44,312 nucleotides of DNA, taken from Lachnospiraceae bacterium. GTDB taxonomy: Bacteria; Bacillota; Clostridia; Lachnospirales; Lachnospiraceae. The translations under genes were made by a program, and so were the position numbers. Shown here one piece after another: positions 23,585 to 31,715 of this stretch. The notes beneath the pieces are model-generated. The model saw only the letters and a program-made list of their open reading frames with translations, was not told where the DNA came from and did not search any database. How positions within the stretch are numbered: position 1 is the stretch's first letter; every line of letters starts with the position of its first letter. The stretch is taken from the NCBI GenBank assembly GCA_009774395.1, contig VSNQ01000020.1, positions 1 through 44,312 on the forward strand, in the 5' to 3' direction.

Positions 23585-24214
23585 ATGAAAGGTGTTTTAA
23601 TCAAAGATTTATATATTGCAAAAAGCAATATTCTTGTTACGTTGGTCAGTTTAGTTGTACTCGGTTTTGGGCTGTCGTTTTTATTAGAAACAAGTGCGCT
23701 ATTAATATTAGCACCTGTTGTTTCGACAACCGCAGTTTTTATTAGTATTACTAGCGACGCCACATCCAAATGGAATAAAAATGTGATTACAATGCCAGTA
23801 TCGCGAAGTGCGATTATTGGAGAAAAGTTTATTTTTTATATGCTGCTTGCGGTTTTGGGTATTATTGCGGCTCTTGTTCCCTGTATGCTGCTGGCATTTA
23901 TCGGCGCAAAAATAACGATGTATTCGCTGTATTTGTATGGCATTATCGGTGTCAGTGCCACGCTGTTAGCAGGCGGCATCAGCCTTCCATGCGCATACTT
24001 ATTCGATCCAGAAAAATCGCAGATTGTTTTTATGATGTCCTTTATGGCTTCAACAGGAATTATTGTGGGACTTGTGTTTTTCATTAATATTTTTATTCCT
24101 GTAAAAGAACATATACTTTTGGTTTTTTCTATGGTACTTGCAATTGCAGCAGTATGGTTTCTAATTTCATATAAAATAACAGCGAAGGTATATCAGAAAC
24201 AAGATATATATTAG
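23585..24214 (+). CDS. ABC-2-type membrane protein
   Basis: A 209-residue integral membrane protein with about six hydrophobic segments (for example ILVTLVSLVVLGFGLSFLLE and LLAVLGIIAALVPCMLLAF), resembling ABC2_membrane_5. It starts MKGVLIKDLYIAK, the usual start of this family. It is the translocation partner of the preceding ATPase and the last gene of the GntR operon. Confidence 0.85.
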   Translation: MKGVLIKDLYIAKSNILVTLVSLVVLGFGLSFLLETSALLILAPVVSTTAVFISITSDATSKWNKNVITMPVSRSAIIGEKFIFYMLLAVLGIIAALVPCMLLAFIGAKITMYSLYLYGIIGVSATLLAGGISLPCAYLFDPEKSQIVFMMSFMASTGIIVGLVFFINIFIPVKEHILLVFSMVLAIAAVWFLISYKITAKVYQKQDIY

Positions 24215-24260
24215 TATACCTCAGGCTAAATAAGCGTATGTTTCGCCTGCCTATTTTCTT

Positions 24261-24300
24261 GATAGCACTCCTCAAGTCTTGACGCAGCCACCGCTACGTC
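24261..24300 (+). repeat. fragment related to the R1 interior
   Basis: GATAGCACTCCTCAA here matches GATAGCACTACTCAA at 17863-17877, and the following CCACCGCTACGTCCTGC resembles the CCCGCTACGCCTGC core motif. No ends are found. It lies in the 304-base gap 24215-24518 together with an R2 half copy and a palindrome. Confidence 0.4.
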
Positions 24301-24360
24301 CTGCTTTTGGCATATTGTCTTGGCAATTTGTCACTTTGCCACGTGCGGCTGTGCAGTTGG

Positions 24361-24390
24361 GGGCTGCCGCATTAAGGAAAACGGATACAA
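24361..24390 (+). repeat. half copy of repeat family R2
   Basis: GGGCTGCCGCATTAAGGAAA and the following ACGGATACAA match the left half of the R2 copies at 4868 and 30853, with one change in the GGCTGTCGCA end. The right half is absent. Confidence 0.6.
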
Positions 24391-24428
24391 ATTATACTGT
24401 TTAGCAGTTAAAATTTGGGGGGAACTTG

Positions 24429-24492
24429 ACTACATAACGCCAGCCATATACGCTTAACCAATGCAGTACGGTAAATTATGGCGTTATGTAGT
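24429..24492. terminator. palindrome between convergent genes
   Basis: ACTACATAACGCCA (24429-24442) pairs perfectly with TGGCGTTATGTAGT (24479-24492) around a 36-base spacer. It lies between the ends of the ABC permease gene and the symporter gene and may stop transcription from both sides, or be a further small repeat element. Confidence 0.45.
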
Positions 24493-24518
24493 ATAGTCTA
24501 ACACTTTGCCTTCAGAGT

Positions 24519-25967
24519 TTACATATTATCGCCGCCAACAGTTTCTTTGCCGGATTTTACCCGCGCAATATACTCTTTTGTCATTTCAATAACCTGCCCA
24601 GACAGCAGAGTGACTGCTATTAAGTTAGGCAGTGCCATAAATCCATTAAATGTGTCTGAAATATCCACAACAAGGCTTAAAGAAGCATTGCATCCTAAGA
24701 ATATAATCAATATAAATATCAACTTATATACAGGAACGGCCTTTAAACCAAATAAATATTCAATTCCGCGCTCACCATAGTAAGACCAGCCGAGAATGGT
24801 TGAAAATGCAAATAACATAACGGCAATCGAGATAAAGCCGCCGCCTACCGAACCGAATATGGACTCAAACGCCGCACTGGTTAGCGCAACGCCGCTTTTT
24901 AAATGTTCAGGCAGGCTGCCGCCGACATACTGCGCATATTCGGTATAGTCATAGACACCGGAAGTCAATATGGTAAGCGCTGTCAATGTACAAACGACCA
25001 ATGTATCGGCAAATACTTCAAAAATTCCCCACATTCCCTGTACAACAGGTTCTTTTACATTGGAAGCGGAGTGCACCATAACGGAAGAGCCTAATCCTGC
25101 CTCATTGGAAAAAACACCACGTGAAATGCCGCGCCGCATCGCAACCATAATCGTAAATCCGGCAACGCCGCCGCCTACAGAGGAGAATTGAAAGGCATTG
25201 CCAAAAATTGCGCCAAACGCACTTGGAATTGCAGAAGCATTTACAAAAATAACAATTAGTGCCCCTACAATATATGTAACAGCCATAAAAGGAACAAGTT
25301 TTTCTGTAACAGAAGCAATTCTTTTAATTCCGCCGACAATCACAAGTCCGGCAAGCAGCATCACAACCAGCGCCGTTACCCATTTTGGAATCGCAAAAGA
25401 ATTGTACAGCCCGTTTGCAATTTCATTTCCCTGTGACATATTGCCGATACCAAACGATGCCAATACGCAGAACACAGAGAAAATCACGGCAAGCCATTTC
25501 CAGCCCAAGCCCTTTTCAATATAAATCATAGCACCGCCGACCCAATCCCCTTTTTCATTTTTATAGCGGTATTTAATGCCCAGCGTATTTTCAGCGTAAT
25601 TTGTCATCATACCCAGAAATGCAGACAGCCACATCCAGAAAATTGCGCCCGGCCCGCCTAGTGCTAAAGCAACCGCGACACCCGAAATATTGCCGACGCC
25701 TATTGTTGCCGCCAATGCTGTACAAAGCGACTGGAACTGCGAAATTGCGTGCTTATCGTCTGTTTTGCGCACATGCGCTGCATCCTTGCGGAATAACTGC
25801 AAAAATGTGACATCAATCCAATACTTAAAATGGGAAATCTGAAAAACTTTCGAACGTAGCGTAAACATCAGACCCACCGCAAGGAAAATTGCCAACATAA
25901 TTGGCCCCCAGATAAAGTCGTTTAAAATACTATTTACTTTCGTAACAATTGAAATAAAACCATCCAT
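24519..25967 (-). CDS. sodium:alanine (AGCS-family) symporter
   Basis: A 482-residue inner-membrane transporter with about eleven hydrophobic segments. Family marks include ALAATIGVGNISGVAVALAL, GPGAIFWMWLSAFLGM, RRGISRGVFSNEAGLGSS and STILGWSYYGERG. It imports alanine or glycine with Na+. ATG 25967 gives MDGFISIVTKVN, a normal start, but has no ribosome site directly before it. The strong AAAGGAGG lies 38 bases upstream, with a 9-bp hairpin and a 21-codon overlapping reading frame between. This suggests translational coupling or structure-dependent initiation. Confidence 0.93.
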   Translation of the reverse strand: MDGFISIVTKVNSILNDFIWGPIMLAIFLAVGLMFTLRSKVFQISHFKYWIDVTFLQLFRKDAAHVRKTDDKHAISQFQSLCTALAATIGVGNISGVAVALALGGPGAIFWMWLSAFLGMMTNYAENTLGIKYRYKNEKGDWVGGAMIYIEKGLGWKWLAVIFSVFCVLASFGIGNMSQGNEIANGLYNSFAIPKWVTALVVMLLAGLVIVGGIKRIASVTEKLVPFMAVTYIVGALIVIFVNASAIPSAFGAIFGNAFQFSSVGGGVAGFTIMVAMRRGISRGVFSNEAGLGSSVMVHSASNVKEPVVQGMWGIFEVFADTLVVCTLTALTILTSGVYDYTEYAQYVGGSLPEHLKSGVALTSAAFESIFGSVGGGFISIAVMLFAFSTILGWSYYGERGIEYLFGLKAVPVYKLIFILIIFLGCNASLSLVVDISDTFNGFMALPNLIAVTLLSGQVIEMTKEYIARVKSGKETVGGDNM

Positions 25968-25999
25968 TTTTTCTTATGACATACGAATTGCGATGTCAT
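25934..25999 (-). CDS. candidate 21-codon leader peptide overlapping the symporter start
   Basis: ATG 25999 stands six bases after AAAGGAGG (26006-26013) and encodes MTSQFVCHKKKWMVLFQLLR plus Lys, ending at TAA 25934-25936, inside the symporter gene in another frame. It has the best ribosome site of the region. It may couple translation or be an artefact of an alternative start arrangement. Confidence 0.35.
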   Translation of the reverse strand: MTSQFVCHKKKWMVLFQLLRK

Positions 26000-26033
26000 A
26001 ATGCACCTCCTTTATAATAAAATACACAGAAAA

Positions 26034-26108
26034 AGGGCGTGATACACATTGCTGTTATTACGCCCTTGTAACGGTTTTATTTTAGCGTAGAATAGTAGGA
26101 ATTGTCAA
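26034..26108 (-). promoter_or_regulatory. promoter and attenuator-like hairpin of the symporter
   Basis: On the minus strand TTGACA (26108-26103) and TAAAAT (26084-26079) are 18 bp apart. Directly downstream, AGGGCGT (26066-26060) pairs with ACGCCCT (26040-26034), followed by a short U-run. An intrinsic-terminator-like structure thus lies between the promoter and the coding sequence. Confidence 0.55.
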
Positions 26109-26308
26109 TAAAAAATATTTTTTGCGGTGTTTGCAATCATCATGAATGTATTTATGTTCAAACAGTTTGTTTACTGCATAAACGCTCTAACCAGTTTTAA
26201 GGTCAAGTTGTTCTGCAATTTAATTCAGTTCCGAAGCAAAGAAGCTTAAGACCAAAAGATAAGCATTAAAGGACTACTACGACTTTAATTTCTTTTTTAG
26301 ATAAAGAA

Positions 26309-26337
26309 AAATCTTTATAAAATCTTCAAAATTATCA
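26309..26337 (+). promoter_or_regulatory. direct repeats before the Cpr-like operon, candidate response-regulator site
   Basis: AAATCTTTATA and AAATCTTCAAA are head-to-tail with an 11-bp period, and a weaker AAATTATC follows. This spacing is typical of OmpR-family binding sites, and an OmpR-family regulator is encoded in the same cluster. The remaining gap 26141-26308 shows nothing recognisable. Confidence 0.4.
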
Positions 26338-26380
26338 GTTATCCTTTTCTTAAGATTAAGAGGGAAAGGAATTTTGTAAC

Positions 26381-27088
26381 ATGAATATGATTTTGAAAAC
26401 TACAGATTTATGCAAAAATTTCAAAGAACAAAAAGCAGTTCGGGATGTATCGCTAAACATTGAAAGAAATTCTATATATGGTCTGTTAGGTGCCAATGGC
26501 GCGGGAAAATCCACTATTTTGAAAATGATTACTGGTATCTACCGCCCTACTTCCGGCAAAATAGAGTTTAACAGCCACACATGGAGCAGGAGCGATTTAA
26601 ACAATATAGGCGCTCTAATTGAAATGCCGCCACTTTATGAAAACTTGAGTGCATATGAAAACCTAAAAGCCCGGACGTTAGCGCTTGGATTGTCCGAAAA
26701 GCGTATAAAAGAGGTTTTGGAGATTGTAAGGCTTGAAAATACGGGCAGAAAAAAGACAGGACATTTTTCATTAGGTATGAAACAAAGACTTGGAATTGCC
26801 CTTGCATTGCTTCCGCAGCCCCAATTACTAATCCTTGACGAACCGACGAATGGTTTAGATCCTATCGGTATCAGCGAACTTCGTGAGTTAATCTGTTCTT
26901 TTCCGACACAAGGCATTACGGTGATTTTATCAAGCCACATACTATCCGAAGTAGAACAGATGGCTGACCATATTGGAATTATTGCAAATGGAAAACTAGG
27001 GTATGAAGGAGAAGTTTATAAAGGCATAGATTTAGAAAGAATATTTATGAATGTAGTAAAAACAAATACAGTAGGAGGATATAAATGA
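26381..27088 (+). CDS. lantibiotic-protection-type ABC ATPase (LanF/CprA-like)
   Basis: A 235-residue ATPase: Walker A GANGAGKST at about 39-47, signature FSLGMKQRLGIALAL, Walker B LLILDEPTNGLDP, H-loop LSSHILSE. The start MNMILKTTDLCKNFKEQKAV and the LIEMPPLYENLSAYENLKAR segment are typical of the BcrA/LanF group that protects against lantibiotics and bacitracin. Two permease genes follow with 4-8-base overlaps, then a two-component system. This order matches cprABC-cprRK of Clostridioides difficile and LanFEG-LanRK sets. Confidence 0.9.
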   Translation: MNMILKTTDLCKNFKEQKAVRDVSLNIERNSIYGLLGANGAGKSTILKMITGIYRPTSGKIEFNSHTWSRSDLNNIGALIEMPPLYENLSAYENLKARTLALGLSEKRIKEVLEIVRLENTGRKKTGHFSLGMKQRLGIALALLPQPQLLILDEPTNGLDPIGISELRELICSFPTQGITVILSSHILSEVEQMADHIGIIANGKLGYEGEVYKGIDLERIFMNVVKTNTVGGYK

Positions 27089-27816
27089 TGTTTGGAATTG
27101 TTCAGTCCGAAATTATAAAGTTTAAGCATACTTTTTCTATGAAGTTGATTCTTTTTGCGCCATTTGTCACACTATTGTTAGGATATTTTTTGAGCGGAAG
27201 CTCTATTCAATATGCAGCATATAATTGGTGGTGTACGATGATTTTTCCTATGATAATTTCCATATGGTGTTCAGACATAATTAAGAAAGAAAAAAATACA
27301 GAGTTTCAAAACATTTTATGCCTGCCAACTGATTTAGGAAAAATATGGATAGGTAAAAATATTGCAATCATAATATTTCTTTTTGTTGCAAATTTTTTTA
27401 TGTGGATTGGCTGTACGGTATTTGGTTATTTTACCACAGTGAATATTACGCCGCTAAATGGCATTGCAGGGTGCATATTCCTTTTTCTGACAAGTATTTG
27501 GCAAGTTCCGTTTATCATGTTTCTTTCTGATAAAATAGGTTATTTACCTGCAATATTACTATCATTTGCTGCAAATGTGCTTTTATTCAGCGTTGGTGTA
27601 GGAAAAACGTGTTTTTTTCTCAATCTGTATGCTATTCCTGCTCGTATAGTGTGCCCGTTTTTTGGTATCTATCCTAATGGACTGCTACTTGAAAATGACA
27701 GTCCCTTATGGAATACAGATTGTATTATTCCCGCTGTTATTATCAGTTTGTTTTTAGCAATACTTATTTTGGCAGCCAGTACAATACTATTTTCTAGGAG
27801 AAAATATTATGAATGA
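27085..27816 (+). CDS. lantibiotic-protection ABC permease (LanE/MutE-like)
   Basis: A 243-residue membrane protein with six predicted helices. The N-terminus (GIVQSEIIKFKHTFSMKLIL) and the KKEKNTEFQNILCLP segment are the usual pattern of LanE/MutE permeases. The ATG overlaps the stop of the ATPase gene by four bases (ATGA). It forms the membrane part of the transporter together with the next gene product, probably expelling cationic peptides from the membrane. Confidence 0.85.
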   Translation: MMFGIVQSEIIKFKHTFSMKLILFAPFVTLLLGYFLSGSSIQYAAYNWWCTMIFPMIISIWCSDIIKKEKNTEFQNILCLPTDLGKIWIGKNIAIIIFLFVANFFMWIGCTVFGYFTTVNITPLNGIAGCIFLFLTSIWQVPFIMFLSDKIGYLPAILLSFAANVLLFSVGVGKTCFFLNLYAIPARIVCPFFGIYPNGLLLENDSPLWNTDCIIPAVIISLFLAILILAASTILFSRRKYYE

Positions 27817-28561
27817 ACAGTTTAGATATATAAAGAGTGATTTCTACAAACTTTGGCACTCACCTTTTGTTATGCTTCATTTTGGGTTCTCTATATGTGG
27901 TGTCGGAATGGTGATGATTTATGTTTTGTTCTCTAAAAGTAATGAAATAAACAAATTGGCAGCATTTTTTCAATTATTAGCAGTGGCATTTCCATTTGCT
28001 ATTGGAATTGTATGTCAGATTGCTGCAGAACAGGAAGCAAGGGCAGGGAATTTTCAGAATATATTAACACTTCCAAACAGGGCAAAAAGCATTATATCCA
28101 AACTGTCCATTTTACTGTTCTTTGGTTTGTTGTCTGCAATATTATGCACAGCTTTATTTGGAGTATTTTTTTCATTGACAGGTTCAACGCTTGCTATTTC
28201 CTTAGAAATCATTATTTTGATACCAACTGTAATATGGGGGAGCAACATATCGATTTATATTTTTCAATATCTGATAGCCTTGCGTTTTGGGGGGAATTTC
28301 TGTATAGCTGTTGGAGTGGCAGGCAGTCTGTTATCTGCTCTTCTACAGACAGGATTAGGAACAGGCATATGGTTTATTATCCCTTATGGTCTTGGTATTC
28401 GTTTTTCAGAATTTGCGTTAAAAAAAGCGCTAAGTTTAGCAGTTCATATAGATTTGGAAATAAAAATAGGAATAATATTTTGTGTTACAGCAACAAGTGT
28501 TATAATGGGAGTAATTATTTTTTGGTTTTCGAAATATGACGGAAACCGTATATCAGATTAA
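27809..28561 (+). CDS. lantibiotic-protection ABC permease (LanG/MutG-like)
   Basis: A 250-residue membrane protein with six hydrophobic segments and the matching EQEARAGNFQNILTLPNRAK motif, so it is a paralogue of the previous permease. It overlaps that gene by eight bases. ATG 27809 follows CTAGGAGAA. Together the three proteins give a BcrA-type exporter. Confidence 0.85.
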   Translation: MNEQFRYIKSDFYKLWHSPFVMLHFGFSICGVGMVMIYVLFSKSNEINKLAAFFQLLAVAFPFAIGIVCQIAAEQEARAGNFQNILTLPNRAKSIISKLSILLFFGLLSAILCTALFGVFFSLTGSTLAISLEIIILIPTVIWGSNISIYIFQYLIALRFGGNFCIAVGVAGSLLSALLQTGLGTGIWFIIPYGLGIRFSEFALKKALSLAVHIDLEIKIGIIFCVTATSVIMGVIIFWFSKYDGNRISD

Positions 28562-28605
28562 GTCGGGGTATCTATGGTTTCGAAATACGGTAGAGAGGTG
28601 ATAGA

Positions 28606-29265
28606 ATGGCGCATATTTTAGCGATAGATGATGACATTGCAATGTTGCAGTTAATCAAACGGGTTCTTGAAAAAGATTCACACTTAGTTACAATCCACTC
28701 AAATACACAAACCATGCTTGAAATGAATTTTTGTAAATACGACATAATTTTGCTTGATATTATGATGCCGGGACTGGACGGTTACGAAGTATGCAACCAA
28801 ATTCGTAACAGAGTGGACTGCCCTATTATATTTTTAACTGCCAAAACACAGGAAGCTGATATTGTCCGCGGGTTGGGACTGGGAGCAGACGACTATATTA
28901 CAAAGCCCTTTGGAACAAGTGAGCTTCGTGCGAGAGTAGCCGCACATTTACGCAGAGATTTACGGGAGAGAAAAAATTCGTTTTCTGTTTCTGGTGTTAT
29001 TTTTAATCTAAATGCAAAAGAAGCCGAGGCAGAATCAGGGAAAATTCCTTTTACGAAAAGCGAATATGAAATATGTGAGTATCTTGCCCTGCATCATGGT
29101 CAGACGTTCACGAGAGAACAAATTTATGAAGCCGTGTTTGGTTTTAATGGCGAAAGTGACAGTTCTGTTATTTCTACGCATATTAAAAACATTCGGAATA
29201 AATTAACAGAATTTCAAATAATGCCAATTCAAACAATTTGGGGGGTTGGATATAAATGGGTATGA
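28606..29265 (+). CDS. OmpR/PhoB-family response regulator
   Basis: A 219-residue regulator. The receiver spans 1-115 with the acidic pocket DDD at 8-10, phosphoacceptor Asp51 in ILLDIMMPG, Thr78 in FLTAK and Lys100 in ITKPF. The winged helix (about 130-219) has FTKSEYEICEYLALHHGQTF and VISTHIKNIRNKL. It should be activated by the next gene product and control the transporter genes; the candidate site is at 26309-26337. ATG 28606 follows GAGAGGTGAT. Confidence 0.93.
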   Translation: MAHILAIDDDIAMLQLIKRVLEKDSHLVTIHSNTQTMLEMNFCKYDIILLDIMMPGLDGYEVCNQIRNRVDCPIIFLTAKTQEADIVRGLGLGADDYITKPFGTSELRARVAAHLRRDLRERKNSFSVSGVIFNLNAKEAEAESGKIPFTKSEYEICEYLALHHGQTFTREQIYEAVFGFNGESDSSVISTHIKNIRNKLTEFQIMPIQTIWGVGYKWV

Positions 29266-30611
29266 AAAAAATGCGGTTCGTTTTTATGCGCTATGTACTT
29301 ATTCTTGTATTCAGTTTATTATATGCGGTTTTTGTCACTTTCGGCTTTTATCTGCTGGGGGTTAAAAATGAAGTTATTTATCCTTTGAACAAAGTTAGCA
29401 TGGAAATTGACAATGCGAAAGAATATCTAAAAACAGTACATACAGTTACCGATGAAGATATACCATTCCTTTGTGAGTATGCCTTGTTTACAAATGCGGG
29501 CGAATATAAAAGTGGTTCTCTTGGCATTGAAACATCAAAAATAATATGGAAAAGTTGTATTGAAAACAATATAACAAGCGCAAGTCCATATCTGTATAAC
29601 GTAATTCAAAGGGAAAATGAAGTATTGATATTGCGGTATCGAATGGCAGCACAGTTTTCTAATGCACTACTCCGAAGATTATTTCCGGTTGCCGATTGGT
29701 TTTTAGTTGGAATTATTTTAATTGAAATCTTAATATTGATGTTTGCCATTTCTTATTGGTTTGGGAGATATGTTGAAAAAAAGATAGATAAATTATTGTC
29801 TGCCACAAGAAAAATTGAACAGCAGGATTTAGATTTTACAGTAGGGCATAGTGATATATTAGAAATTGACAAAGTGCTTAATGGACTTGAACACATGAAA
29901 CAAGCATTGAAGCAATCGCTTACCGAACAATGGAAAGCGGAACAAATGCGGAAAGACCAAATTGCGGCATTAGCGCATGACTTAAAAACACCATTGACGA
30001 TTGTAAGAGGTAATTCAGAATTACTTTGCGATACAATACTTACTGATGAACAAAGAGAGTGTGCCAATTACATTAAAAATGGTTCTATTCAAATGCAGAA
30101 TTATATTCAGACGCTTATGGATATTACAAAATCAATAGATAGTTTTTATCCGCATATACAGAAATTTTGTGTGTCTGATTTTTTACAGGAACTTCAAAAT
30201 CAGATAAAAGGATTGTGTTCTACGCAGGGCATACAATTACAAGCCAGCTATGAATATCAGACGCATTATATCTATATTGACCATGATTTATTTATGAGGG
30301 CTATTCTTAATGTGATTTCTAATGCGATAGAGCATACTTCGGCAAATGGCAGTATTTATCTTGAAGTAAATGAAAATGAGGGATATTTTGTTTTTGTAAT
30401 CAGTGATACGGGAAATGGTTTTTCCGCAGAAGCATTGAAACACGCTGCTGAACAATTTTATATGAGCGAACAGAGCCGTAATTCAAATGCACATTTTGGT
30501 ATTGGACTGTATATAACCGATTTGGTTACAAAACAACATAACGGACAACTTATTTTGGAAAATTCAGAAAAAACAGGTGGCGCAAAGGTGACGATAACAA
30601 TTCCATGTTAA
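29256..30611 (+). CDS. sensor histidine kinase of the Cpr-like system
   Basis: A 451-residue membrane kinase, overlapping the regulator gene by ten bases. Two membrane helices (about 9-30 and 145-170) bracket a 115-residue extracellular sensor. A HAMP-like segment is followed by the HisKA motif ALAHDLKTPLTIVRG near 240 and the ATPase boxes NVISNAIEH, ISDTGNGFS and HFGIGLYIT. In related systems the sensor detects cationic peptides or lantibiotics. The predicted sensor is larger than the short loop of bacitracin-type BceS kinases. Confidence 0.92.
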   Translation: MGMKKMRFVFMRYVLILVFSLLYAVFVTFGFYLLGVKNEVIYPLNKVSMEIDNAKEYLKTVHTVTDEDIPFLCEYALFTNAGEYKSGSLGIETSKIIWKSCIENNITSASPYLYNVIQRENEVLILRYRMAAQFSNALLRRLFPVADWFLVGIILIEILILMFAISYWFGRYVEKKIDKLLSATRKIEQQDLDFTVGHSDILEIDKVLNGLEHMKQALKQSLTEQWKAEQMRKDQIAALAHDLKTPLTIVRGNSELLCDTILTDEQRECANYIKNGSIQMQNYIQTLMDITKSIDSFYPHIQKFCVSDFLQELQNQIKGLCSTQGIQLQASYEYQTHYIYIDHDLFMRAILNVISNAIEHTSANGSIYLEVNENEGYFVFVISDTGNGFSAEALKHAAEQFYMSEQSRNSNAHFGIGLYITDLVTKQHNGQLILENSEKTGGAKVTITIPC

Positions 30612-30815
30612 ATAAAGAGAGGGCAATATTATAATATTGTGCCATACGTCAATGCGGCGTATGCGGATGCATATGCAATTTATATGATGCAAATATCAAT
30701 GAAATACGATTATGAATTGCTGGATAATGTTATGGGGAACTGTAATCTGGCATGGGGAGGCTTTACACCAATGGATAATAAAGTTGCTGTTGCGAATACA
30801 GCAATACGATTATAA
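30612..30815 (+). other. open frame directly after the kinase stop, unknown
   Basis: In the same frame as the kinase, after its TAA, the sequence is open up to TAA 30813-30815 and reads NIVPYVNAAYADAYAIYMMQ, then KYDYELLDNVMGNCNLAWGG. There is no ATG before 30685; a GTG at 30639 has AGAGAGGG 15 bases upstream. The composition looks protein-like, so it is either a small gene or the tail of a lost one. No family recognised. Confidence 0.35.
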
Positions 30816-30852
30816 ATTACAAGTTCTGATTGTTCTATTTTACTTGTTTGAT

Positions 30853-30986
30853 TTTCAGGTACAAAAAAAATGGGGCTGTCGCATTAAGGAAGATCTATAC
30901 AAGATATTATAACAGCTTGCTGGATATTACACTATATCTTGTATAATCAATGCTTATTGCGACAGCCGCATTTTTTGTACCTGAAA
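30853..30986. repeat. R2 inverted-repeat element nested in a host hairpin
   Basis: The core ends are GGCTGTCGCA and TGCGACAGCC, with inner arms ATACAAGATAT and ATATCTTGTAT. Outside the core, TTTCAGGTACAAAAAA pairs with TTTTTTGTACCTGAAA. These outer arms differ from those of the copy at 4868-4990, so they belong to the insertion site rather than the element. Confidence 0.75.
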
Positions 30987-31037
30987 GTAAATATATTTTA
31001 CAATAGAGATCTGAAACTTGCATTTTTGCTGATGAAT

Positions 31038-31439
31038 TTAATCCCTCCGAAATGATAAGTATCTTGTTCCCTGAAAAGATAGAGTACCTGAATCATTATC
31101 CGCTAACAATCCATATTCTGTTCCTGAAATACGAAACTCTATTCTGTCGCCGCTTTCCACTTGAAATGTTACAAAATATTGTGTCGAGGAAGTGGTATGG
31201 ATATTATGCATATTGGCACTTCCGTGATGGTGATGCGAAATATGGGTTCTCTTGGATACTATTTTTGCGTGTACTGTTAGAAGTGGGGTGTGGTTATTTT
31301 GATTCCAAGTATAGATGTTTTTAACAATCATAACAATAAATGTGCCGATAATAAGCGCAAAGATAATAAAAAACATAAATAGAAATATATTAAAACCTGT
31401 ATGAAATGGGCTGTCGAATCCGTTATATTGAGTAAACAT
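31038..31439 (-). CDS. DUF2500-type membrane protein
   Basis: A 133-residue protein with one strongly hydrophobic segment (about 16-42), followed by a small beta domain with LTVHAKIVSKRTHIS and TQYFVTFQVESGDRIEF, ending GTLSFQGTRYLSFRRD. This is the pattern of DUF2500, whose function is unknown; the beta domain is probably extracytoplasmic. ATG 31439 has AAAGGA ten bases upstream on its strand. It runs opposite to its neighbours. Confidence 0.8.
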   Translation of the reverse strand: MFTQYNGFDSPFHTGFNIFLFMFFIIFALIIGTFIVMIVKNIYTWNQNNHTPLLTVHAKIVSKRTHISHHHHGSANMHNIHTTSSTQYFVTFQVESGDRIEFRISGTEYGLLADNDSGTLSFQGTRYLSFRRD

Positions 31440-31715
31440 AATGTTTGATTCCTTTCAATCATTTCTTTTTCTTATAAAAAAGAAAACTACTTTATGTGGT
31501 TGCTTCTATATAAGTATATATGAGTCTAAAGGAAATAGCAAGCTATTTTACCATTATGAGATATGAAAAGGAAAAACAAACGAAAATAAAAATGACATTG
31601 AGAACAGTTTGTAGTATACTGTTAATAAGTAAATATTGACTTTTTGTAGATAAACAGAGGAAAGTTTATGAAATCAGAATGGAAACATTGTTGAAAGAAT
31701 AAAAATTGAGGTAGA

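Noticed and set aside
29256..30815. Readthrough extension of the histidine kinase
   Set aside because: The kinase ends normally after its last ATPase box (GGAKVTITIPC); the following open frame shows no kinase-related domain and no readthrough signal is visible.
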